In this document: positions 1 through 9,094 of the stretch, one piece after another
Position numbering within the stretch: the first letter of the stretch is position 1
Layout of the letters: every line of letters begins with the position of its first letter
NCBI RefSeq assembly: GCF_028009165.1
Contig: NC_079246.1
Coordinates: forward strand, 620,001 to 684,000
Direction of reading: 5' to 3'
DNA from: Akanthomyces muscarius
Lineage: Eukaryota; Ascomycota; Sordariomycetes; Hypocreales; Cordycipitaceae
Length of the DNA: 64,000 nucleotides
Position numbers and translations under genes: made by a program
The notes under the pieces: generated by a model
Databases searched by the model: none
Seen by the model: only the letters and a program-made list of their open reading frames with translations
Told to the model about the DNA's origin: nothing

Positions 1-2217
1 GCCATTGAGAAGGCGGATGCTGAGGCGCTGTCTTCGATTAGGACTGCACAGGAGCGGCAGATGACTGAGCTGGGCTTGGACATTGCCAAGAACCAATACC
101 GGGCTGCAGACTGGGATGTGCAAGCGCTCGACAAGCAAATGCAAGGAGCTTTGACCAGGCTGCAGTATTACCAGAAGCTGATTTCCGACGGGTTGAACTT
201 TAGTGAAATGGGCTATTTATTCGGCACAGAAGCATCCATGGCTAGTCGAACCAGCGCCAACGTCTCTGATGGCGTCGGTCAGGGCATGGCCAGTGTCCCA
301 GACATGTGGGTTGGGGTGGCTGGTGTTGCTGGCAGCCCGTTGCAGTTTCAGCAGATGCCGATGGGTGTCAAGATGGGCACCGGCTTCGCGGCCGCGGCCC
401 GTATCCTCAACACAGTGGGAGACATCTCCAGCTCCAACGCTGGAATGCAGAATACACAAGGCAGCTGGGACAGACGCACACAGGAGTGGCAGCACCAATG
501 CGACGTCATCACCTACGAGATTCAACAGATCAAACGTCAGCGTCTTGCTGCACGTCGACGGTTAGAGGTGTCGCGGAGGGAGCTGGACAACACCGAGAGG
601 AACATTGAGCATCAGGCGGAGGCGCAGGACTTTCTGCGAGACAAGTTTTCAAAGTATGAACTTTACTTGTATCTGCAACAGGAGAACGCCGCGTTGTACA
701 ACAAGACTTTTACTGCGGCAGTTGAAGTGGCCAGAGAGGCACAGCAAGCCGCAGCGTACGAGCTCGGCGACCCATCCCTGGACCTGATTCCGTCGGCGGC
801 GTCAGTCTGGGACAGTCTTCATTCTGGTTTGGTAGCGGGCGAAAAGCTAGAGTTGGCGGTTCAATCGCTCGACAGGGCGTACATGAACAAAAATTGCCGC
901 GAGTACGAGTTGGCGAAGCACATCTCGCTGCGGCTGCATTTCCCAGCCAGCTTCGTGATGCTCGCGACGACCGGCTGTTGTGAAGTGGACATTCCGGAGT
1001 GGCTGTTTGACCTCGATTATCCTGGTCATTACATGCGTCGCATAAAAACAGTTTCCTTGACCATGCCGTGTCTGGCGGGGCCGTACACGGGTATTCACTG
1101 CAAGCTGCAACAATTGCAAAGCTCGATCCGCCAGAGGCCGCAGATGGAAACATGCAGCGACTGCTGTTGCGCTGGCAAGGGCAAGGCTGAGACGCCATCA
1201 GGAGCCTGCATCCATGATCCATGTGTAGCAACACGGTACGCCGGGACGGAAGCAATCGCCACGTCGACTGGACAGAACGACTCCGGTCTCTTTGAGGTCA
1301 GCTTTGCGGACACGCGCTATCTTCCCTTTGAGTACTCGGGTGCTGTATCGCGGTGGCGTCTCGAACTGCCTCTTGAAAACAACCAGTTCGACTTTGACAG
1401 CCTGAGTGATGTCATTATGCACATCAGCTTTACGGCAAGAGAGGGCGGTCCCGAGTTCCAGAGGCAACGCCAAGAAGTTGCACAGAAACACCTACCCGCG
1501 GACGGACTGCGGTTCTTTGACATCAGACACGAGATGCAGGAGGCTTGGTCGGTACTGAAGCGTAATGAGAAGTGTGAGGGATGCACGTGGAAAGAAAAGT
1601 GTCGGTCAGGGGAGTGTGATTCAAAGTGCGCCTGTGAGTCAAAGCTGAGTGGGCGGGCCCACGGAGACGGCGACGATGGCAGGTCGCATCATGGTCGGGA
1701 GCGTGACAGTCATCATAGCAGCGGCGAGGAACATCGAAAACACCCTCATGAGCGAGAATCGGAACGTCGTCAAAGATCCCACCACCAGCAACGCCGTCAC
1801 AAGAAGCGTAGCTTCGAACTCCAACTCTCGCGCCAGATGTTTCCATATGCCACCGCATGCCACACCATTGTCGTGACTGGCCTTCACATCCTCATCGATA
1901 TCAAAGACTGCGACGGCGATGCCTTGGAGGTATTCCACATGGTGTACGTGCCGCCGCATAAATCGGCAACCTGCCCCGATACCAAAAAGGTGCCGTTTGT
2001 CCGTACGGCACGCGGCCTGTGGCGAGGAAATGTGCAGTTTGCTGCACCCATCGCCGTGCCGGATCTAGGTCCAAGAGAGGCGAGAGGTTTGAGTAAGGGG
2101 CTAATCGGTACATTTAATGTGCCGTGTGAGTTGAAGAATGTATGTAAAGCGTGGTTGCTGTGTGATTATGAAGTTGTGAAAAGGGAGGAAGGGTGCTCTT
2201 TGCCGGGGCGATGCTAG
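1..2217 (+). CDS. Tc toxin A-subunit-like protein, C-terminal part (5' end outside window)
   Basis: The frame is open from base 1 to the TAG at 2215-2217 with no intron in 738 codons, so this is the 3' portion of a larger gene; the first ATG seen (61) is internal. The visible part starts in heptad-rich helix, then a Gly/Met-rich stretch (about 230-480 nt), a second coiled coil (about 480-660 nt), then the region that in bacterial TcA proteins forms the end of the pore-forming part and the TcB-binding domain. The conserved run with YLQQENAALY followed by a YELGDPSLDLIPSA-like segment is the best match. Known TcA proteins are pentameric pre-pore subunits that inject a TcB-TcC cargo. Odd points: two Cys-rich segments (about 1159-1221 and 1573-1641) and a His/Arg/Ser-rich low-complexity insert (about 1650-1810). 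Family call is confident; activity and partners are unknown. No TcB or TcC gene is in the window. Confidence 0.8.
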   Translation, partial: AIEKADAEALSSIRTAQERQMTELGLDIAKNQYRAADWDVQALDKQMQGALTRLQYYQKLISDGLNFSEMGYLFGTEASMASRTSANVSDGVGQGMASVPDMWVGVAGVAGSPLQFQQMPMGVKMGTGFAAAARILNTVGDISSSNAGMQNTQGSWDRRTQEWQHQCDVITYEIQQIKRQRLAARRRLEVSRRELDNTERNIEHQAEAQDFLRDKFSKYELYLYLQQENAALYNKTFTAAVEVAREAQQAAAYELGDPSLDLIPSAASVWDSLHSGLVAGEKLELAVQSLDRAYMNKNCREYELAKHISLRLHFPASFVMLATTGCCEVDIPEWLFDLDYPGHYMRRIKTVSLTMPCLAGPYTGIHCKLQQLQSSIRQRPQMETCSDCCCAGKGKAETPSGACIHDPCVATRYAGTEAIATSTGQNDSGLFEVSFADTRYLPFEYSGAVSRWRLELPLENNQFDFDSLSDVIMHISFTAREGGPEFQRQRQEVAQKHLPADGLRFFDIRHEMQEAWSVLKRNEKCEGCTWKEKCRSGECDSKCACESKLSGRAHGDGDDGRSHHGRERDSHHSSGEEHRKHPHERESERRQRSHHQQRRHKKRSFELQLSRQMFPYATACHTIVVTGLHILIDIKDCDGDALEVFHMVYVPPHKSATCPDTKKVPFVRTARGLWRGNVQFAAPIAVPDLGPREARGLSKGLIGTFNVPCELKNVCKAWLLCDYEVVKREEGCSLPGRC

Positions 2218-2634
2218 GTGTCTGCTACCGCACTGGTTACCTAACAAACCCCTAGACTAGGCACTGGGTCTGGAACTCTGGAACTCTACGTAGCTAATTT
2301 CTCTGTTATAATTACTGTATCTGTTTACCGTCATTAGCTTCTCCATCCTCTTTTGTCAGGATACGAGGCTCGTAGTGATGGCTACAGGCTGCCTATGTTG
2401 ATTACAGCGCCAGTTACACCCACAACAGGGTAGAACCGTATGAACCACAACAGCCAGCGGCCCTCGGTCCAAGTGATTGATCGACTCCTGCGTGAATTGG
2501 CTAATTAAATTAGCTATCTCGCTGAATTATCCAGCGTTTTTCCACAGCCTCTTAGCTGCAATATTCCTAGCTGTTATGTCTGCATTGTAACAACTTTGTA
2601 GCTCCAGCCCTGCCAGTAACACTCTCTTTTACCC
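2218..2634. other. Intergenic, between convergent 3' ends
   Basis: This 417-bp AT-rich stretch separates the 3' ends of the TcA-like gene and the RNase gene. I see no open frame, RNA gene or clear repeat in it; presumably it holds both 3' UTRs. Confidence 0.5.
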
Positions 2635-3241
2635 TCAGCGGGGCAAAGCAGTACATATCCTAAAGTGCGTATCTGACACTCTGAAATGTGCCATCATTCC
2701 GCAAAAGCTAGGATTATATATTGTGAGCGTTCTAGGTCAATTTGATTAACCGTGCCAGTTTTACTTACATGGTGTCACTACCATTATTGGTAAAGGCGAG
2801 GACAACTCGGTACTGGCCAGGTGTGCCGCCCGTGTACTCATGCGGGACTCGGGGATGAATTGGATGCTCATACAAAACCCTGTTTTCGCAGACAGCCTGA
2901 AAGGTAAGTGCTTCAAAGTTTGAAAAGTAATGAGGGAAAATGTTGCCAGCCTGATTCGCTGTTTTTGGTCAATATTGCTGTCTTTATGATATTTTGAGCT
3001 ACAGTAGGTCCAACTCACGAGGTGTCGTTGTGCCGGTGAGCATGTACTCGGCCGCTTTTTCGGCACCAGCCTGTATGGCGCTCTTCTCAAATCGAGTGAC
3101 AACGTTCGCTAGATAGTCTCAGCACGAAAGGTATCAATACTGCGGCTCTGGAAGATATGTACTTTGGCACGACCAGGGATTGTTGATGCTTTCGACTGCG
3201 ACACCCAGCCCGAAAAAAGTGAATAAAGCTGTCGGCTTCAT
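2635..3241 (-). CDS. Secreted RNase of the T1/N1 superfamily, ribotoxin-like
   Basis: Four exons on the minus strand (3241-3163, 3108-3019, 2958-2769, 2707-2635) join in frame with GT..AG introns of 54, 60 and 61 bp, giving 143 aa. No single exon is long, so the gene is easily missed. Residues 1 to about 18 form a signal peptide starting MKPTALFTFFGLG. The family's active-site set is visible in order: His in the FPHYF motif, Glu in LYEHPI, Arg in QYRVV, His in MMAHF. Four Cys lie near the N-terminus, just before the Glu strand, just before the last catalytic His, and near the C-terminus, as in ribotoxins rather than RNase T1. The loop between the first His and the Glu is short. RNases of this family cleave RNA after G; ribotoxins cut the sarcin-ricin loop of 28S rRNA. 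Which activity applies cannot be told from sequence alone. Confidence 0.75.
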
Positions 3242-4224
3242 GCTTAAGTGGACGAATAATTGAGAAGATGTCTGGTTTGCGGCAGTGAAAGTATCAAATG
3301 ATCTTGCAGGTTCGTAGGGTCTTCGAACCTCCGTCGGAAAAGGACAGAGTGAGTCTGTTATATAACGCAAGACAAGGAGCCCACGCTTCCAGTGGACTGG
3401 GAGATTGAGCGATACGAGGACGCAAGAACTGCCGAAGAATTGGGCCATGGAAGAGAAAGCTTACGGTCGCTGCCCAGTCTCCAGCTGAAAGCTGAGGTGA
3501 AGCTGCATGCGTATGCACTGGGCGGCTTGCATGGAGGGATGGGATGTAGCCGCACTATCGCTTGCTCGCCATCATACCTGCCTGCCGACTCATTTGCTTC
3601 CTTAATAATCTGCTTGCTTAATTGTTGCTTGCTTAATTATTTACTGATTCAATTACCGCAAGATAACTCCACTTTTCATTGTGTTATGTCGGAGCATGTA
3701 TAGATATGCCCGTTTTGGTTCACCTTTGGCGCTTTTACGGAAGTGAATGGACCTGCAAGAGCCATACACTGACCTCGTACAAAAAGTATCGATCCATCTC
3801 AATTTCTTGGTTTTCGCTCGATAATACTCATCACATACTCCTTGAGCTTGCCTTTTCTCCTCTAGAGCCGAAAAGAGCGACCACGGAGGAAGATCGAGGC
3901 TTGCACGGCATATGCATTGCAATGCGGGTTCGAGTACCCCTCTTCTTCGAAGCAATAAAGACAAGACTTGCAGAATCCTTGGGATATATGTTCAACTTCC
4001 CATCAATTTTCTAGAGCTAGTGTAAGCAAAGATATAACTTGCGGAAGACAGGCAATGCACACTCGGATACGCAAACCTTGGAGTCGCTGCGCAGGACAGT
4101 GTGCCGGCATACGTGCAGCCATGATACAACACATATAGACAAATGCGATTCTTGGTCGAATCGCGCCTCAGAATCAATACGCAGACGCGACAAATCGGAG
4201 GTGTCGAGAACATGGGACAATTAC
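3242..4224. other. Intergenic, upstream of the RNase gene
   Basis: About 1 kb with only short frames that lack family features. It presumably contains the RNase promoter. I see no RNA gene or intact element. Confidence 0.4.
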
Positions 4225-4745
4225 TCATAGTGGCTTTAGTAGTAATGCCACCAGTCTATGGCGTATCGCTCTTTGCATCGAGAGGAGACCCATACGCAGA
4301 TGCCCCGAGGCGAGTGTACAGGCCTTGGAGCTGACCTCGATGATATTCCTCGACGAGCTGGCCAGGATCAGGTCTACAAAGGCGTGCGCCACCAGATATG
4401 TGCCCTTGGCGTTGACCTCCCACGTCCGCCACCACTAGCGCCTGTCCGAGTCCCCGACAAAGTTGAGTTCTCAAAGATGTCCTGCATTGCTGATGAGGAT
4501 ATCGACGGAGGAGACGTGTCGCTTGACCACCTTCACCGCCGTATCGGCTGCCTGCTCCGACGTCACGTCTAGCGAAACCGTCACCACAATGGGTGGCGGA
4601 TGCAAGTGGCCATACGAGGCGTGAATCGTTTCTGTGAAATTCTTCTTACGCTGCGGATCAGAGGCAGACATTTTGCGCGCGACACACCTACCAAGGGGGT
4701 GTAATGTCTTTCATGAGCGCCCATAGACAAACCCCAGTGACAGTC
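4225..4745 (-). pseudogene. Decayed short-chain dehydrogenase/reductase (SDR)
   Basis: Read on the minus strand, the middle shows a clear SDR core: VTVSLDVTSEQAA, then VDILISNAGHL (the NAG motif), then, in the same frame but after two in-frame stops (TGA, TAG), WWRTWEVNAKGTYLVAHAF and a NIIEVSS strand. Upstream, near 4741-4727, a remnant of the N-terminal TGxxxGxG cofactor loop (VTG) is in another frame, so at least one frameshift lies near 4670. The catalytic YxxxK segment is not recognisable and the frame ends at 4225. Both stops could come from C-to-T changes (CGA to TGA, CAG to TAG). A functional product is unlikely. Confidence 0.7.
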
Positions 4746-4852
4746 GCTAAGATAGCTCCGCATTACGTTCAGCAAGCGTGCGACTACGCATCCTGGCTGT
4801 GGAACATGGTCAATAGATAACATGTTAGTGGGTGATATTTTCTGCTCTACAA

Positions 4853-7168
4853 TTATTGCGAAAGTTCTTTTCCGAGCCGCTCTAATTCCTCTGAAACAAA
4901 TTCCCTGGCATTCAGCAGCTCGGTGCTGCCATAAACCACTCGCTTTTTCGTCTTTTCGCCGCCTGCCCTGGCGACCCATTCTTGCAAGTTTCCGTACTCC
5001 TCCATGCTGCCACCGCCAACTGTAAACACGACGGCTTCGCTGAAGCCCTGCCGTCTTTGACCAAAGCTTGCGGCCTGTCCAGCATTGGCTTGGCCAGGCA
5101 TGCCACCAGGCGCATTCCCTCCAGCACGCATGGTGCTGGGAGGCGGCATTGTTCCGCGTGCGTTAGCGGATCGTGGATCAAAGTAAAGGTAGTGCTCCGT
5201 CTTGGCAATGGCCGAGGACGAGGCCGTAGCCGGCTCCATGATGGACTCTACAATCTTGGTGATTGTGAGATCTCGGTCGGCGGGAAGAAAGTTCTTAACA
5301 CCGCTAATCAGAGACTCAAAGTTGGAGGACAGACCCGTCGGCACACCGGTTTCCTTTAAGCGGTCGGTGAGGCGCGAAGAAATAGAAGAGAATCTACCAA
5401 ACAGATCGGAAGATGCGTTTTGGTTGGAGTTGTTGTTGATCGTCGTAAGCTGCGTCATCTTTGTCGTGGCGCGAACCCTGTGATACGTTAGCTGTGAATT
5501 TCGTCCAGCGCTGCATCTGGCACATACTGTCGAACATAGGGCAACGACGAAACATCGGCCCCGGCCTCGGCAAGAGCCTTCTCAAACGACTCAAAGTCGG
5601 CTCGAGCTACTTCTTGCTCCGTACTGAGGAACCAGATGACAAACAGTCGTAGTTTATCTGTGGAGTCGTTGCCCTTGTTTTGATCCTTGATGATCTCCAT
5701 AATCTGAGCCTTGGTCTGTTTCATGACATTTTCTTCGACCTGGAAAAAGTTGTCTAATTGACGATCTTTAATCCCGGACAGAAGCGCCGCTAGAATGTTC
5801 ATGTGCATGTCAAGGACACCTTTTCGTTCTCTCATTTCAGGCAGAAGCGTGATCGCTGCTTTGAGATGCTGAGCGCTGGCACTGGTATCATTTTGCAGAT
5901 CCTCCAGACTGGAGACACCAGTCTTTTTCGTAATGGCGGCCGTTTCCTCCTTGTACTTTGTAAGTTCGGCGTCGATATCCTCAGCAACCTGCGGGAAAGG
6001 TACAGGTGCATTCTTGGCCCAGAAGAAGTCGCTGGCGTTGAGATCGTAAGCCTTTTTTGAGGTGCCTCTGCTGGGGTTGGACTCGTCGACCGGGGTTTCG
6101 ATTGTAATGCGGTTGAGCTTCATGTTCAAAACGTCATGGACGAGAGACTGATAGGTCCAGGAGTGCGCGAGCATTGGTATCAAGTCGACATTGCGATCGA
6201 GTAGGATGAGAACTGGCCTGGACTGTGGCGTACTCGCTGCTGCTGATCTCGCGTTCGAAAACAGGTTATCTTTGGAGTTGAGTATATGATCGCGAAGCTT
6301 TCGGTCGAGTCTCTGTGCCACCATTTCGGCGGCGGCGCCTTTGGGACAGCGGATAATGGGAATAACACCTATGCATGAGCCTCATTAGCTTTGCTTTTCA
6401 CAAATTATTTCTGGTACTAACCCATGGTGACAATAACGCTGAAAAGTCCGCTGACTATTCTGTCGACAACAGCATCTAATTGTTCGTCGCTCGTCTTGGC
6501 GCTGTTCAGCGCCCAGTAAGTGTGCTCCTTTTGCATGCCCAGGCTGAACAAATCTGGTTCGGCAACTATAAAGTTGAGATACTGGTCAAATAACTGCGCG
6601 ATGTTCTCTGACGTTCCGGCTGTCGCAGTCTGCGTAGCAAATTCTTCGAGGACGACCCGCGGCATGGACGAAAGCAAGTTGATATAGGCAGGGGAATAGA
6701 GCCCCTTTTGCAGATCTGCTGTGATGGCTTGCATATTCTGTGGCAAAGGTTCGAGCAAGTAAATAACGGGCACGTCGGGAATTTGGTGGCGAGCGGTTCC
6801 AATGTGCCTATCCATGGTTAGCCGGACACTGTGAATTGATGATACGATTCGGCCTACATATGCATGGTAACGCCCATAGAGCGTAGGTCGCTCACTCGCA
6901 TTACACTGCTAATGACATCTCTTCCAAGGTCATCAAAGACTAGGACTTTCCAGATGGGGTTGCCATCGGCATCAAGAACAGGTGCCACTGGGGCGAGGAG
7001 GCCATTCGCCAGGGCCTCTTCACCTTCGCCTGCGTCGACCGTCTCGTTCAAGTTGAGTATCTTCTTTAGCGAAGCTGGATAGTATTAGAGGACTGAGATA
7101 AAGCAATACAACAGCATCGCGGACATACCAATCTGGCGATCGCGCAAAGTGTTTCCTTTGGTCGCCAT
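4853..7168 (-). CDS. SLY1: Sec1/Munc18-family protein Sly1 (ER-Golgi trafficking)
   Basis: Five exons (7168-7129, 7074-6858, 6807-6422, 6368-5528, 5477-4853) keep frame and give 702 aa, the usual Sly1 length. The N-terminus MATKGNTLRDRQI and the segments HQIPDVPVIYLLEP and SRPVLILLDRNVDLIPMLAHSW are typical of SM proteins. The glycine-rich stretch near residue 610 precedes the last conserved strand, EAVVFTVGGGSMEEYGNLQEW. Sly1 binds the syntaxin Sed5/Ufe1 and promotes SNARE assembly for ER-Golgi traffic on the cytosolic face of membranes. The gene is divergent from the PNUTS-like gene across 1.9 kb. No missing motif was noticed. Confidence 0.93.
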
Positions 7169-9094
7169 GGTCGACGGCTGGCCTGGGAGAAGCTATGGTG
7201 GTCTGGGAATGGAGGGCGAATGTATGCGCGGCAGATATTCAGAGAATAGGAATGGAGTTTTGCCGCGCTAGACAGCCGATAGTTCCATGCGCGGGGCGCT
7301 GAGCGACAGAGGTTGATGTTGCCGAGCAAGAGGCCACGATGACAGCTCCGAGTCGGACAAGTTGTTGGAGCTTGGTTAACCCCACCAAAACTGCGCCGTG
7401 GCGGTTGAAAGCTACAGCGAAGGCCACGGGGGGAGGTAGGCACTTGGAACAACGACCGAGTGACTTGCCTCGGGCGCTGTAATTGAGTTTTAGTGGGCCA
7501 ACACGCCGCTGATGCGCTGTAACCTAGCTGCGGCGGACTTCGAATTGTACCGCGAGGTACCTGCCGTGCCTGCCTCAGAGGACGAGCCGCTGCTTGGCAC
7601 GGTCTACCAGACCAAGGTCTTGATGCCTCACATACAAGGCACAGAACGCCAGCTCCCTTTCTTATTACTTTTCCTGCCCGGCCAAAGCTTCCTAGCGATT
7701 ACACCTCCCCATCAACCGCGACATCACCAACTAGCCCTCCGGTCGCAATTAGTTCAGCGTCGCGAGGTCCCGCGAGGCTCAAGGCGCCGCAGACCAAACG
7801 AATATTGCTGCCGATACTGGCGCTGCGCCCGAAAGTCTATTCTGTCCTTTGCGCTACTGAACCTGCAGCCACGGGCGTTTGTCGGGGCTAATCCTGCGCC
7901 GCCTTGATATTGTAAAGCATCACGACAGGCTGTCAGTTTCACAACTTCATCCGCGCAGGCCGCATTACTTGTTAAAATTACACTGCACCGGAGGATCAAT
8001 TGGGTATGCTCCCCTCTCCCTTCCTGGCTACTGATACTCTTCCCACACCCGCACCCGCACTCGCACCCGATTTCCCAGGCGCCGTTCGCTTGCTACACCT
8101 GGTACATAAACCGAAATCATCGATTGTATATTGTGATTCCTGGCCTCCTGTGGATAACCACGGCAAGCTTAAGGCGTTGGCCAATTAAACTAGCAACAAG
8201 ACCCTTCTGAGCTTGCTCGCGTGTCCCGTGGTTGCGCAACGCTGGCGCGACCTTGATGCGCAAAGTCGAGGTGAACGGTGACGAGAAGGAAACAGGGACC
8301 AGCATCGCAATGGCCTCTCTGGCCTAGTATTCTGATATCTGGAAGCTTCTCTCATCTTTGACTTGATGTGCCTCTGGCCGCGCTCTGCAACATGAAGCCC
8401 TTGGCATGTGGCAGCGACTGGCCCTGTGGCGGCCGCCATGGTGTGCCTTGCGATAGCTATGAGCTGAGCAGAGCAACAGCACAGGAATCACTCTACACAG
8501 TTGGCGTCTGACACGAACTCTTAATCAATCACCGATCTCATCGTGAAATACGATTGCAAGCTCATCAGGCCACTTTACTGTTATCGACTCCAGATGGACG
8601 CTGTCAGATCAGCCATTCGAAGTGCAACGGCCCGCGTGGCGCGCAACATCTGCCACGGGAAAATGCAGTCGACCAGCACAACTGCATATATTGCGCGCGC
8701 CTCAACTCTCTGCATCTTCACAATTTTTCAACAAGGCTGTTTTTAAAGACTGTTCAAGCTAATCTTTTCTTTCGTCAGATTGTTGTCGCCTCAGGGTTCG
8801 TCGCCACTTCAAGCCCTGCGTATCCTCCCTCACCCGATTTGGAATAGCGCGCTTCGTCTCAAGTATCTCTACACGAAATTAAGGCGGGTAAGTACTTATC
8901 GTCTTCCATCTGCTGCAGCTCTTTGTTCCACCTGAAATGCTTCATCGCCAAGTTCATCTTGGTCCTTCTCACAACATCGCGTGGTGGACTGCAGTTGCGA
9001 TGTCGCATGCTGATGACAATTAATAGTAATAGCTCTTGATTCCAGTGCGCTGATGAATTGTTCATGCTGCCATACATAATCCTCCTCGGTTAAT
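7169..9094. other. Intergenic, shared upstream region of SLY1 and the PNUTS-like gene
   Basis: This 1.9-kb divergent spacer contains a 131-codon open frame (7512-7907, plus) with no recognisable motif. I treat it as non-coding or untranslated leader. The last 500 bp are probably the 5' UTR of the downstream gene. Confidence 0.4.

Noticed and set aside
2635..3241. Reading the RNase locus as a pseudogene because of in-frame TGA codons
   Set aside because: The stops fall inside a 54-bp GT..AG intron, and all four exons join in frame with every catalytic residue kept.
3920..3945. B-box-like GGTTCGAGTACC
   Set aside because: No matching A-box or cloverleaf upstream.
7512..7907. 131-codon open frame between SLY1 and the PNUTS-like gene
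   Set aside because: It shows no motif, repeat or signal peptide and lies in a divergent promoter; its composition is like the surrounding non-coding DNA.
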